Shown piece after piece: positions 8,470 to 18,500 of a stretch of 64,000 nt of DNA. The DNA lies in assembly GCA_003956705.1 (NCBI GenBank), contig QZCP01000170.1, forward strand, positions 62,001 through 126,000, read 5' to 3'. This stretch comes from Brevipalpus yothersi. Lineage: Eukaryota; Arthropoda; Arachnida; Trombidiformes; Tenuipalpidae. A program made the translations under genes and the position numbers. Position 1 is the first letter of the stretch, and each line of letters opens with the position of its first letter. Under the pieces are notes generated by a model that had not been told where the DNA came from, searched no databases, and was given only the letters and a program-made list of their open reading frames with translations.

Positions 8470-11058
8470 TTAAACAGAGCTCTTCGAGACAGCTCCAATG
8501 GTGCTGGTCTCATCTTCATCTTTTCTCATCAATTGATGGCAATATTTTTTCATCAATTGATCATAATTTTGTGGTTTCCTACCTCTAGTTTTCTTCAATC
8601 TTTGGAAATTAGCTGTATGTATTTCCTCGTTCTTGAGGTTCAATATTTTACATGTTGAGTTTGGAAATATTTCGATTACCAAAAATCTACCTTCATACCG
8701 ATTTGAAAGTTTTCCGAATTCCTTTTTCCGATAGCCAGTTTTTTCGGTTACCAAATCACCAACTTTTATCATCGGTTGATGTGCATTCTCATTTGATCTT
8801 GTGCATACTTCTTTTTGTTTCAACTTCCGTTTTTCGATTACTTTTTGTCGCTCAACTGATAGATCTTTTGGATTTTTCTCGATGCCAAGGGCTAAATCAG
8901 CTGGAAGATTAGGCTCAAATCCATGCATGAGAAAAAATGGAGATGGTGAATTCATTCCATTTTTCTGACAATTTATTAACAATATTTTCCACCATAGTTC
9001 ATCATCCCAATCAGTTTTCTTTGCTGCCGTTCTTAGAACATTAACAAGTGTGCTGTTTGCTCTTTCAACTCGACCCTGACTTTGTGGATGGTAAGCAGTA
9101 CTTCTTACATGTTTTATTCCGAGAGATTTCAGAAAATCTTGAAACTTATTTGAAACGAAATTTCGTCCCAAATCTGAATGAATATACCTCATCACACCAC
9201 GCTCCTTGATTATCTCCCTCAGAAATGTGATGATATCGGTTGCTGTTTGCTGCTTACATGCTTTTGCCCAGAGAAAACCAGAATGCATATCGATAGCTTG
9301 GATAATAATTTTATTCCCTATTACTGACTCATTTAAAGGTCCAATCACATCAATTTGGACCCTTTCCATTGGTTTCTCTGCGATGGGCATTTCACTTGCA
9401 ACTGATTCAACTTTATTAATTGATTTCATTTTATCACAACTCTCACACTCATTTACTCTAGCTTTGACCCATTGGACAAGCTCCTTACACCAAAAGTGAG
9501 CAGCTACACTATCATAAGTTTTTTGGAAACCAAAATGCAGACCATGACTACCTGAATGATAAAAATCTATCACTTGATTTTTGAATCCCAATGGTAAGAC
9601 AATCCTAGACGAAGAATGCTTTTTCATCGGTTTCCTCAACAGTAAGCCCTCAAATATTTCAAATTTTTTCGAGAAATCAGACTCGAGTTTGTGCTTAATC
9701 TCATCACAAATTGATTTACAAAAAGAATCTCTTTGTTGCTGCTTAAGAATCTCTTTTCGATCAAATGGAACTGAAGTGTTAGCTGATAGAACAAAATTTT
9801 TTCTCCATCCATCATCGAAAACTGAAACATCTTTCTCTTTCTCACTGAATTCTTTGACTACTAGATTCGCTATAAATGAAGTTTCTGCATTCAAAATTGG
9901 TTCAACTTCCGCTTCGAATGCAAAAAGATCATCTTCTTCGATCTCCTCTAATTTTCTATGATCCCAATCAGTACATCTTGTGTAGCAGTCAGCTGGGTGA
10001 GTTTCACCTCTAGAATAGACTATCTTATAATTAAATTGATTTAGAGCAGTTTTCCAACGATGTAGACGTTCTAATTTGAATGAAGCTTTCGCCAAATAAC
10101 AGAGAGCACAATGATCGCTGACAATTGTGAATTCTCTTCCTTCTAGGAAGTGTTTGAATTTCAAAACAGCTATCACACACGCAAGAGCCTCTTTCTCCTG
10201 AACTGTATAGTTTTTCTGGTATTTTTTCAGTTTTTGTCCAAAAAAATAAACAGCTCGCCAGTTTCCATCTTCAAGTTGTTCGAGAATACCTGCGACAGCT
10301 TGATTAGAAGCATCAACTAAAATTCTAGTTGGAAAAGATGGATTGAAATGACATAAAAGGCAATCCTGAGCCAGCAAATTTTTTATCTGATCGATAGCTT
10401 CTCGATGTTCTTTTGTAATTTTAAACTTCACAGCTTTCGATGTTAGACGATAGAGAGGAGCAACAAGACTAGCATAACCAGGAATGAATTTTGAATAATG
10501 ATTAAAACTTCCCAACAAACTCATCAACTGTTTGATATTTTTTGGGTAAGCTAATTTCAAAATTCCTTCTACTCTACGAGGATCTGGACGGACTGTTTTC
10601 CCATTCACAATATTCCCCAGATAAACTAGTTCTTGATCCCCAAAGTGACACTTGTTCAAGTTTGCCTTCAGATTGAAAATTTCTAATCGAGCAAGAGTTT
10701 TATCGAGCTTCATGATAAAATCCAGTGGAGTTTTGCCTTTCACCAGAACATCATCAAAATAAACTTGAGCATCATCATTTCTAGGAATTACTCTATTCAT
10801 GAGATCTTGAAAATATGATGGAGCATCCGCTAATCCCATAGGGAGACGTAAAAATTCATATTTCTGATGAGGAGTCACAAATACTGTCTTGTGTATCTCA
10901 GATTCTGGAAGTGGAATCTGATAATAGCCTTGAGCCAAATCAATGATGGCAAAATAATCGAAACCTCGAACAGAAGCGATAAAATCTTCAATGTTTGGCA
11001 TCGGATAACACCTACGCTCTGTAATTTTATTCAATTCGATATAGTTGACTACCATTCT
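8470..11058 (-). CDS. pol: Pol: reverse transcriptase, RNase H and integrase
   Basis: The frame continues directly from gag-protease after the UGA at 11059-11061. Reverse transcriptase comes first (ELNKITERR, LPMGLADAP, catalytic YFDD near residue 100). RNase H follows (first Asp in ILVDASNQA, then TVQEKEALA and VSDHCAL). The integrase has an HHCC finger (HSGSHGLHFGF...CESC) and a DDE core (VQIDVIGPL, IHSDLGRNF, YHPQSQGRVERAN). The order and motifs are those of Ty3/gypsy. The open frame and full motif set suggest recent activity. The first in-frame ATG (11055) follows the stop by one codon, so internal initiation is possible but readthrough or a nonsense mutation is more natural. Confidence 0.9.
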   Translation of the reverse strand, partial: RMVVNYIELNKITERRCYPMPNIEDFIASVRGFDYFAIIDLAQGYYQIPLPESEIHKTVFVTPHQKYEFLRLPMGLADAPSYFQDLMNRVIPRNDDAQVYFDDVLVKGKTPLDFIMKLDKTLARLEIFNLKANLNKCHFGDQELVYLGNIVNGKTVRPDPRRVEGILKLAYPKNIKQLMSLLGSFNHYSKFIPGYASLVAPLYRLTSKAVKFKITKEHREAIDQIKNLLAQDCLLCHFNPSFPTRILVDASNQAVAGILEQLEDGNWRAVYFFGQKLKKYQKNYTVQEKEALACVIAVLKFKHFLEGREFTIVSDHCALCYLAKASFKLERLHRWKTALNQFNYKIVYSRGETHPADCYTRCTDWDHRKLEEIEEDDLFAFEAEVEPILNAETSFIANLVVKEFSEKEKDVSVFDDGWRKNFVLSANTSVPFDRKEILKQQQRDSFCKSICDEIKHKLESDFSKKFEIFEGLLLRKPMKKHSSSRIVLPLGFKNQVIDFYHSGSHGLHFGFQKTYDSVAAHFWCKELVQWVKARVNECESCDKMKSINKVESVASEMPIAEKPMERVQIDVIGPLNESVIGNKIIIQAIDMHSGFLWAKACKQQTATDIITFLREIIKERGVMRYIHSDLGRNFVSNKFQDFLKSLGIKHVRSTAYHPQSQGRVERANSTLVNVLRTAAKKTDWDDELWWKILLINCQKNGMNSPSPFFLMHGFEPNLPADLALGIEKNPKDLSVERQKVIEKRKLKQKEVCTRSNENAHQPMIKVGDLVTEKTGYRKKEFGKLSNRYEGRFLVIEIFPNSTCKILNLKNEEIHTANFQRLKKTRGRKPQNYDQLMKKYCHQLMRKDEDETSTIGAVSKSSV

Positions 11059-13506
11059 TCATGAACCATCTGACTTTGGAACTAGAAGAGTGGGAGCTCC
11101 ACCAGGTGCATCAGATTTTCTAATGATCTTAGCATTCATCATTTCTTTGACTATATTCTCTAGAATTTCCATTTTCATCTCAGATATTTTATATGGGTTA
11201 CACCTTGGAACTGGTCTATTACCAATGTCAATGAAAACGTTACACGCTTCTTTGGGAGCACACCCAAGATCATATTTGAAAAGAGAGAAAGCTGACTTGT
11301 GTTTCAAGATCACATTTTTCAATGAAGCAACATTTTCTTTCGGAAAATTAGGATCAATTTTCTCCATTATCAGAGAAGGAAAATCTTTCGAACTAAATTC
11401 TAAAGGATCAACTTTCATCTTAAAGCAGTGAACAAGATGAGAACTATTTTCTCTGTACTGTTCATCGAATTGATGGATCTTGTTCAATCGATTAGTAAAT
11501 TCTTGAAACTCATTTTTCGGAATTGGTTTTGCAAAAATTTTCAGTAACTTATGAGCAGTAGGATAGGTAAGAAAATTAGACTTTCTTCTGATTACGAAGC
11601 CATCTCGTAGAGCTTGAATATTCAATTCATTGATTCTAAGAAAATCTTGGCCTAAAATGAAAGGAATATCAACTGAATCGATAACATAGAAAGGCTGTAT
11701 ATAAGTTCCAGAGATTGGACCTGACTCAATTCTCAGCAAAGTTAATCCTCTTGGAGTCACCGGATTTGTGATTCCATTTATTCCTGAAATTGATTTACTT
11801 GTCTCGATTATCATCAGTTTCAGACTATCAGCTATCTCACCTGGAAGAATTGAAATATTTGATCCTGTATCCAGTAAAGCTCTGGTTACAATATCACCAT
11901 CAAGAAACTCTACTTCAACTTCAGGCTTTTCATGATTGTCACTTATAGCTTTTTTCGTTTTTGATATGATATCTTTTTCATCTGAATGACAATTATTAGC
12001 TATATTCAAAGCAAGAGCAACTTGATAATCAGTAGTACACGCAAAAGATTTGAAAATTCTCTCAGTATTCCCAATGAAACAGAATGATTCATCATTGACA
12101 CCTCCCTTGGTAGTGTCAACAGCAACAGTGAACATACTTGATGACCACTGCTCAGAGGAACCATGATTCTGATTCTTCTTAGAATTTTTCTCGCTGAAAT
12201 GACTCTGAACTGTATTTTGTTCACCACTTTCAGCACTATTCTGACCTGAGATAGAAGAAGATGGAATTTTCTCATTTCGTTCATCTTGATTCAAACGATA
12301 ATTTCTCTGATAATTTCGATTAGGGAAGAAACTTCGACCTCTGTTCCATGAGCCTCCTCTTCCTCTATTCGAATTACCGTTACCTTTCTCATTATGAGGA
12401 CAATTCCGAGCATAATGATCACCATTACAATTGTAACAACCTTTTTCATTGGTTTTTCCTCGATTTTCTCTCTCTTTACTCTGCTTACTATTTTTACTTC
12501 GAGCACCTTCACTTGATGGTTGCTCCTTCTTCTTTCTCTCGAGCTTACGGATGAATTTTCGAGCTTTACTCCTGAAAGCTATGATGAATTTATCCTCATC
12601 ATTTATGCATCCCTCATCTTGGAGATCACATCTTAATTCATATGGAAGTGTATCAATACAACGTTGGATCACCAGCGAAGTATCAACTGAACCACTTAGG
12701 CCTTTCATCAACCTCTTCACCTTAGAATAATGGTCAGTTGGATCAGTATCTGACTTCCATCTTAGTTCACTAAGCTCACAGCTATATCGATTCTTCAATT
12801 CATCAGAGCAACTTTTACTCCTAAATTCTGCAATGAAATTTTCAGCACTCATCGATGGGTAAGCTAGAGTAATTTTGTCGGCAGTTCTTCTTCTCTCGCT
12901 ATCCAAAAGACTCTTGATTTTCGTGATCCAAGTTGTCTGCATTGGATCGACATCTCTCAACTTACATACAATGTTATCTAACCATTCATTCACATCATCA
13001 TTTCGAGTGAGTGGAGCTGGTCTTACCTCGAACCACAACAACGTTGATGTTGGTTCAACTGTTTTTGAAGCTTCCTCCTTTCCATCAGGACGATAATTGA
13101 GCTCCAACACAATTGATAGTCTCGTCTTGAGAGCCGGCAGCAGATTAGAGCTTTTAATATCTTCTATTGTTGCTTTTTCAAGTAAATTCATGTGAATGAA
13201 TCCGGATTCTAAAATAATTCTGATATCATTTTCAAAGAATCCTTGAGATCTCAACCATTGAATCACCTCTGGAATGGAATCAAAAAATACATCATCTATC
13301 AGCTCATCTGCTCTGAATGATTCAGAAACACCACAAGCGATAGCATGATTGTTGATGGCTTTGAGAGACAGTTTCTCTAATTGACTTTTCGATTTCAAGC
13401 GTACGTCTTGACAATTGAAACCATCGAGCAACTTCATCAGACTCTCCTCAGTCTGTTCAGCGAGAATGACTCCACTTGATGACTGATCATCACTATTTTG
13501 ACTCAT
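11059..13506 (-). CDS. gag: Gag with zinc knuckle, and aspartic protease
   Basis: An 815-residue ORF from ATG at 13506. The N-terminal half is a gag-like capsid region (YPSMSAENF, ELSELRWKSDTD). It is followed by a basic stretch and a zinc knuckle CYNCNGDHYARNC, spaced C-x2-C-x3-H-x4-C, one residue shorter than the classical C-x2-C-x4-H-x4-C. Residues about 540-650 are a retropepsin-type protease with ALLDTGSNISILPG and FILGQDFL. The C-terminus reaches into the start of RT (VPRCNPYKISEMKMEI) and stops at TGA (11059-11061). Most relatives have Trp at that position in RT, one base away (TGG), so this looks like a nonsense change or a readthrough site. Confidence 0.88.
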   Translation of the reverse strand: MSQNSDDQSSSGVILAEQTEESLMKLLDGFNCQDVRLKSKSQLEKLSLKAINNHAIACGVSESFRADELIDDVFFDSIPEVIQWLRSQGFFENDIRIILESGFIHMNLLEKATIEDIKSSNLLPALKTRLSIVLELNYRPDGKEEASKTVEPTSTLLWFEVRPAPLTRNDDVNEWLDNIVCKLRDVDPMQTTWITKIKSLLDSERRRTADKITLAYPSMSAENFIAEFRSKSCSDELKNRYSCELSELRWKSDTDPTDHYSKVKRLMKGLSGSVDTSLVIQRCIDTLPYELRCDLQDEGCINDEDKFIIAFRSKARKFIRKLERKKKEQPSSEGARSKNSKQSKERENRGKTNEKGCYNCNGDHYARNCPHNEKGNGNSNRGRGGSWNRGRSFFPNRNYQRNYRLNQDERNEKIPSSSISGQNSAESGEQNTVQSHFSEKNSKKNQNHGSSEQWSSSMFTVAVDTTKGGVNDESFCFIGNTERIFKSFACTTDYQVALALNIANNCHSDEKDIISKTKKAISDNHEKPEVEVEFLDGDIVTRALLDTGSNISILPGEIADSLKLMIIETSKSISGINGITNPVTPRGLTLLRIESGPISGTYIQPFYVIDSVDIPFILGQDFLRINELNIQALRDGFVIRRKSNFLTYPTAHKLLKIFAKPIPKNEFQEFTNRLNKIHQFDEQYRENSSHLVHCFKMKVDPLEFSSKDFPSLIMEKIDPNFPKENVASLKNVILKHKSAFSLFKYDLGCAPKEACNVFIDIGNRPVPRCNPYKISEMKMEILENIVKEMMNAKIIRKSDAPGGAPTLLVPKSDGS

Positions 13507-13575
13507 ATTGCAACACCACTTGGAGTTAGCAATTTACTTTATCTTTCTCAATACAAATTCTCGAAATAAACCGAA

Positions 13576-13588
13576 ACACGGGGCACCA
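13576..13588 (-). other. Retroelement primer-binding site (tRNA-Met type)
   Basis: The plus strand reads ACACGGGGCACCA. Its complement TGGTGCCCCGTGT is the form of a primer-binding site and matches 13 bases of what I recall as the elongator tRNA-Met 3' end. It is 70 bases upstream of the gag ATG on the element's strand and 2 bases from the N that replaces the 5' LTR. The site at 1110-1128 matches over 18-19 bases. Confidence 0.65.
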
Positions 13589-13603
13589 TANATCAATGAA
13601 TAA

Positions 13604-13677
13604 GCACTTATCCAATGAATAGGATGATATTCGAGAAAAAAGATTGTTTAACGGTATAAAAACATTTATAAGTGCTT
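13604..13677. repeat. Short inverted repeat beside the retroelement
   Basis: AAGCACTTAT at 13604-13613 is the exact complement of ATAAGTGCTT at 13668-13677, with 54 bases between them. It may be a small hairpin or the remnant of a terminal inverted repeat. No function is assigned. Confidence 0.4.
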
Positions 13678-14242
13678 GAGAAGTACCTTGGATCGTAATT
13701 TGGTTGACTATTGGAATTCGGTCTCTTGATTACACTGAAACTTTTTTTCGGTTCATCAGGTCTGTTTATATTCCATATTACATTTGTCATCTTTTATTTT
13801 TTGACAATAATTTTCACCAAATTTTTTTGGGGGCAAGTAATGTCTTCCAAAAGTTTCAAAGAGAGGAAACCCATAGATGGCACAAGATTAACTTTGTGTT
13901 ATCCTACGGACAATACAGTGCCACCATTTCTTTTCTGGTTTGTAAAATCTTGATATAAAGTCGTTATTGTATTCAATACAGTCTGTATTGTTTGTATGTT
14001 GCCGAGATACGTATATCATGCATATTGTTTTCTAAATGAAAATTAATCACGAGTTAACCATCTTTCAGTCAATAAATCAGGCCTAATTAGATTGTCATAA
14101 TATTTGTTCACGTACTTATCTTTCTTTCTTCCTGTTGTCGCTTGATATTTATTGCAAAACTTGTCATAATTAGCAAATTTGACAGTTATACCTTTCATCG
14201 TTGTCATCAGTATAATAAGTGTAAAGAGGTTTTTTTGTCACC

Positions 14243-15238
14243 ATGTCATTTTATAAGGATAAGTCTATCTGCAACTTGCAGGGTGGCGTTGCAAGTTATT
14301 TTCACTGTTCAGTTGTATTATTTGAAATACCACAAAAACTGCTTGAAAGTGAACTTAATGCTTCTCAAATTGAGGAAAAAATGATGATTTTGGAATCAAG
14401 AATTCGTCAGAAAGTATTTGAAGTTGTAGATATTGCTGATACCAGTAGTGATGATGAAAGTTTGGATGTTCTTTTTCAATCTGCTTCCGAGGGCCTTTTA
14501 TCGGGGCAGAGAGACTCAACAATAAGAAAAAAATGGTACTTCTTCGACTTCTCTGCTTGGATGTGATGTCGTTGATGATTATTATTATTTTCTCGATATC
14601 AAAACTAATATCAAGACTAATACATTTAAGCGTCAACGTTTGGTGAGTATCAATTTGATTCACATGTATTGATCTATAAAATCTTCAATTGTAATCATCC
14701 ATCTTCCTCTATTCATTTCGATTTTATCCGATTTTGGTATTTTGATTGCTCAGTCTGATTCGTTCACGGTAAATTCAGTGGATAATGATAATGTTCCCGA
14801 TGGAGATAAAGAGAAAGAAGAAGCTGGTAGTTTCAATGTTTTCCAACAATCTAACTCATCACGTTCCCAGTACCAAACACTACCACCATCACCACCACCA
14901 CCATCTCTACCAGAACCTGAAAAATCGTTACCCACTTATGATAAAATTACCGTGGAAGATTGTATTGATTGGGTTGGACCTCATTCTAATTCAAAACAAG
15001 TCATAAATATCTTCTTAAATGGACTAGCGCTTTCTCAACAAGAGATAAGCAAGCTGGAAAAAATGGAAAGGTATTTTTTCTCCTCTTTCCTTTTCCTGCC
15101 GCCACAAATTATAGTTGTAACCATTTTTTTCTTCTCTTCCGATAGCAAACGATGGGGAATGATCATGAGCGAATAGAAAAATTAACTCAAGAAATTGAAA
15201 ATATCAAGTATCAACTCAACAGAGTTAGCGTAAGATGA
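14243..15238 (+). CDS. Unrecognised multi-exon gene with acidic, Pro-rich and coiled-coil parts
   Basis: ATG at 14243 opens a frame with IEEKMMILESRIRQKV and the acidic DTSSDDESLDVL. A second good frame (from about 14540) ends at a consensus donor GTGAGT (14642) and joins an acceptor at about 14754 (GATTGCTCAG). Exon 2 has a Ser-rich part, PPSPPPPSLPEPEKSLP and VEDCIDWVGPHSNSKQ. A donor at 15071 and an acceptor near 15146 follow. The two frames of exon 1 meet at a run of seven A near 14527, and six A would join them. That suggests a homopolymer sequencing error, or a lesion. The last exon has a coiled-coil-like frame ending near 15238, but splicing by these sites would end at 15176. I do not recognise the family. 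Confidence 0.4.
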
Positions 15239-15784
15239 CCATATCCTATGTATTCATGGATTTATTTTGAATATCATTTATAGTAGTTTCCCTCATGAGT
15301 TATGACTTCTGAAAGTTATAATGAGGGTTTTTTCAGTGAATGACGCTAGATGGTTCCAGGCTTCGAAGCCTAGATCTCTCATAGTATTAGCAGTGTTGCC
15401 ACCTCAAATCATAACTTACAGAGGAAACCATTGTAATTTCATTATTCTTCTTTTATAATAATATTTTTCTCTCTATTTTCGTTTTCATTTAAGGTTCTCC
15501 TAGGAGAAGAAGGACGACCGGTTTTTTCTTGTCATCCCATACCAGTGGACAAGATAATTGATGAGCCAGATTGAAACTCTTCTTTGTGAAGTATTTATTC
15601 GAGCCAGCTTTTGGAGCAGAGAGAGCGAATAAAGTGTAAGTATATCTCCTACTGTTTCACTCAGAGGTCCATGTAAGGTGTATCTAAATGATCCAACCAA
15701 TCATATTCATTCACTCTCTCGTTTTCATTCCTCAGGTTTCCGGACACCGTTTATTTACCTTTCAATTTATTATCAACTTGGTCT
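15239..15784. other. No gene seen
   Basis: AT-rich spacer with short frames only. It lies between the unrecognised gene and the first remnant of the membrane-protein family. Confidence 0.5.
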
Positions 15785-15960
15785 TCATTTGAGTTCCGTT
15801 TTCGTTGATTATCTCGTGAGATTTTGAAAATTCTCATCCCTTCAAGAGCGTCAATTCAAGAGCCTCAGATCGAGATTCATCCCAGTTTGATGTCCACCGG
15901 AACGAGGAGGAGTTTTCGCTGTCTTGATAGTTCCAATGGACTCGGAAGATTTGGGTGTCT
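15785..15960 (-). pseudogene. Remnant of a PSI-type membrane protein tail (family B)
   Basis: On the minus strand the decayed frame still shows the family's cytoplasmic motif (TGMNLDLRLLN...DENFQNLTR), broken by two stop codons. Only the C-terminal tail is recognisable. The flanking sequence up to about 16110 resembles the stretches near 26.83-27.0 kb and, inverted, 40.2-40.4 kb, so the remnant belongs to the duplicated unit. Confidence 0.6.
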
Positions 15961-16519
15961 TTCCCAGTATCAGTCCATCATTTTATACCTCTGGAAACGA
16001 TTCAAAGACCTACTCCCAGTCTGTTGTTGGAAACTAATCAATTAAATGCGTTTCCCCTCTCGATGCTCATCAGGGAATATTCATTGATCAAAGAAGTGCC
16101 AGTCTCCTGAGAAATAGTTTCCATGAAAACTGTGATTCAAAAATAGGAAATTTCGGAACAAACATCTCTTTTAACTAATCACTCACATCTATATCGCATT
16201 GGTGTTATGATTGATTCCCATTTTTGAATATATGACTTATACAATATTGGTGAGACAAAAAATACTGTAAATAAGTGTCTGTAACAAAATTGAGAAAAAT
16301 GTAAGCTCAATGAATATTCTGTCTTCCCTTTTCATGATATTAACAAGACCTTCTTGGTACTCAACATTACAAACTCAATACAGTCAATACATTCTGTACG
16401 CTAAAAAGTATGTCAGTAATATTTTCAATGCCTGAGTAAGGTTTTCGCCATAAAATCTTCAGAAAGTTAATTTTGAAAAATTGAAGCCTGAAATCAGGAC
16501 GAGAGGCTAAAGGGACGAT

Positions 16520-17625
16520 CTTGTTTCTTTTTTAGTAGAGAATGTTGAAGACCATGAGTTATGAGCAAATTTTCCAACAATTTTGTTTCATAAAATAGAA
16601 GACCTTCATCTTTGAATAGGTCACAAATTGAAGCGATTTGATGATAAGCCAATGTTTGAATGACAGGAAGCTCTGGGAATGTTTCAGAAAAAGTTTCAGA
16701 AACTTGATTCCTACTTCAAGAGCTTCGTGAGGTTCTCTTGAATTGAAGGAATTATCAAAATCCAGTTCCAACTAAGGCATATCTCTATCTCTTTACTCAT
16801 CTTGGGTAATGCATCGTGAGCACTCACACTTGAAGAACTGATTATCTTGAAGGATCTTCTGCCTTTGTTTTCTTGTAAAGGAACGATCACAGTAACTGAT
16901 CACAGGAGCCTCTATTTTGGTATCAAATGATTTTATGGCTCTGACTTGCATTTTGAGCCCATCAAATAGCCAACTAGCATTCGGTGCACAACTGTGATCA
17001 AAAACTGAGGAGGCAACATAGAAACCCGTCCCGATGATCGTTGACTCTTCACGAATACTGAAAGAGTTAGTCACTACCTTCCCGTAGATATCGAGGAAAG
17101 TTCCCATATCAAGTCCAAGCCGTCTGAAGACAAGAAACCAAGCTTTTCGTAAGAAAGGGCCTTCGGTAGGATGCTCAACTATCTCTTCACGGTGACTAAG
17201 CAGAGAATTAAAACTTCTTCTGCCATTTTAAGTCTGAACCACTTCGAATGCTTTTTCGGGATGCTTCTCGAACAGCAAAATCAATCGGTGAACTAATCTA
17301 AGGGTTTCCTTTTTGATTAAAAAGAGAGAGCCTGGTTTTGTTAGAATTTCTATTCCCCGTGTGTATTATTTTCCAATCGCGAGCTTGACATGATGAGTCA
17401 CAATAACGAGCAACTTTGCATTTGGAACATTTTCGAAGTGATGAGCTGAGAAAAAAACAAGAGAAGTTTATGAATAAATCAACAACGAAAATAGCTAGAA
17501 ATGAATAAGGTGAATTACCTAGCTTTGAAGCAGAAATAGCATCTCGTGTCTACTTTATATGACCTTAAACAGTACATCAATGAATAACATTCAACAATCA
17601 CATCACCGGGCTTATACTTCACCAT
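16520..17625 (-). pseudogene. SMYD-like (MYND + SET-like) pseudogene, B subtype
   Basis: Exon 1 (17519-17625, 107 bases) encodes MVKYKPGDVIVECY and ends at GTAATT. Exon 2 starts at 17445 with the MYND half CSKCKVARYC. After the MYND His-Cys region the sequence is scrambled. The motif that reads QTYNGRRSF in sister copies has TAA for TAT here. Further stops follow SRCITQDE and DRDMP. The SET-like core VFDHSCAPN and the ISYCD segment remain readable. It is a direct-repeat relative of the copy at 29.2-30.3 kb and an inverted relative of 38.7-39.8 kb. Confidence 0.8.
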
Positions 17626-17849
17626 TATGGTATTTGAAGGGTGGATTTCTTGGATGGTATGGAAGTCAATCAAATAGAGATCTTTCCATCAATGAAATAA
17701 GTCTAAACGGAAAAATTCTCCCTCGGGATGGCTACTGAGATAGATTATTTCACCAGAACATCAAAAAATTTACAAAAATAGCAGTAAAAAATCAAAAAAT
17801 CGTAACGAGTATTTCGTTTTGAGGAGTGTCTCTTATCTTATATAAAAGA

Positions 17850-18130
17850 GAAGTTTTGAGCCTGCGAGGTAAAGATGCGCAGGGCTTAGGGGCCTGAGCG
17901 AAGTTGGGCCGAGATTTGCCTGTTGAAGCTGCCGAAAATTACGCACTTTGAGAGGTGAATAGACAATTTTAACTGTTGGCATTTTATGATGGAAAACGCA
18001 GCCTTAATCTAAACTTCTCTGATACATCAGACCAAATAATTGATTCAATAATTCTAGGCCCCGAAAAGAAAGCGAACAAGCGAGCGAAGCGAGCGCAATA
18101 AGCGCAAGTAAGCGACTGCTAGTGCAATTG
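17850..18130. repeat. GC-richer spacer with GCGAGCGAA-type repeats
   Basis: A locally GC-richer island in the duplicated unit, with overlapping GCGAGCGAA and AAGCGCAAGTAAGCGA words near 18070-18115. A related but shorter form (AGCGAACAAGCGAGCGA) is present near 30770-30800, at the same place between a SMYD-like copy and a membrane-protein copy. It supports a direct duplication of about 12.7 kb offset. Confidence 0.5.
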
Positions 18131-18500
18131 ATCATCAACTCTTGTTGATAAAAAGGCGGCTGTCATCCTCAAGACACGCTCTTCGATGTGTTTTTGAGGC
18201 CAAGCTGTCGTGATACTCGATCGAAATATAAATTTTTGTTTAACTTAGATAAATCACTGAATGATGATTACATAATTAATCTATTTAAAATGATTTTTTC
18301 ATTTTTTCATCGTGCTCAGTTAAGTATATGTTCTTACAAGAGAATCTGAAATGATCCGTTTGAAAAGAGCCCTAACTTGGCTAAAACTTCACTGTAGTTA
18401 ATTAGCAGTTTGAGTTCATTTACTTCTAGATAGAAAATATTGCAACTCAATGACTCTAACTTTCTAGTGAAGATTGCGATTGTGATAGTTACAAGGATCG

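Larger units (their letters stand above)
5191..13590 (-). mobile_element. Ty3/gypsy-type LTR retroelement interior with three ORFs
   Basis: Read on the minus strand, the element begins with a tRNA-type primer site (13576-13588). It then has a gag-protease ORF, an in-frame UGA, an RT-RNaseH-integrase ORF, a 1.1 kb gap, an exonuclease ORF and a polypurine tract (5191-5202). The order PR-RT-RH-IN is that of Ty3/gypsy elements. Immediately outside each end is a single N (5190 and 13591), exactly where LTRs should start, so both LTRs seem to have been dropped or collapsed in assembly. The three bases next to the Ns (ATC on both sides) could be part of a target-site duplication. The long open frames suggest a young insertion. 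Confidence 0.8.

Noticed and set aside
8652..12730. Plus-strand frames inside the retroelement
   Set aside because: They are antisense shadows of gag-pol, which has complete domain motifs.
15500..15700. 66-codon minus-strand frame as a gene
   Set aside because: No domain, no splice context; adjacent to a receptor-tail remnant and probably decayed DNA.
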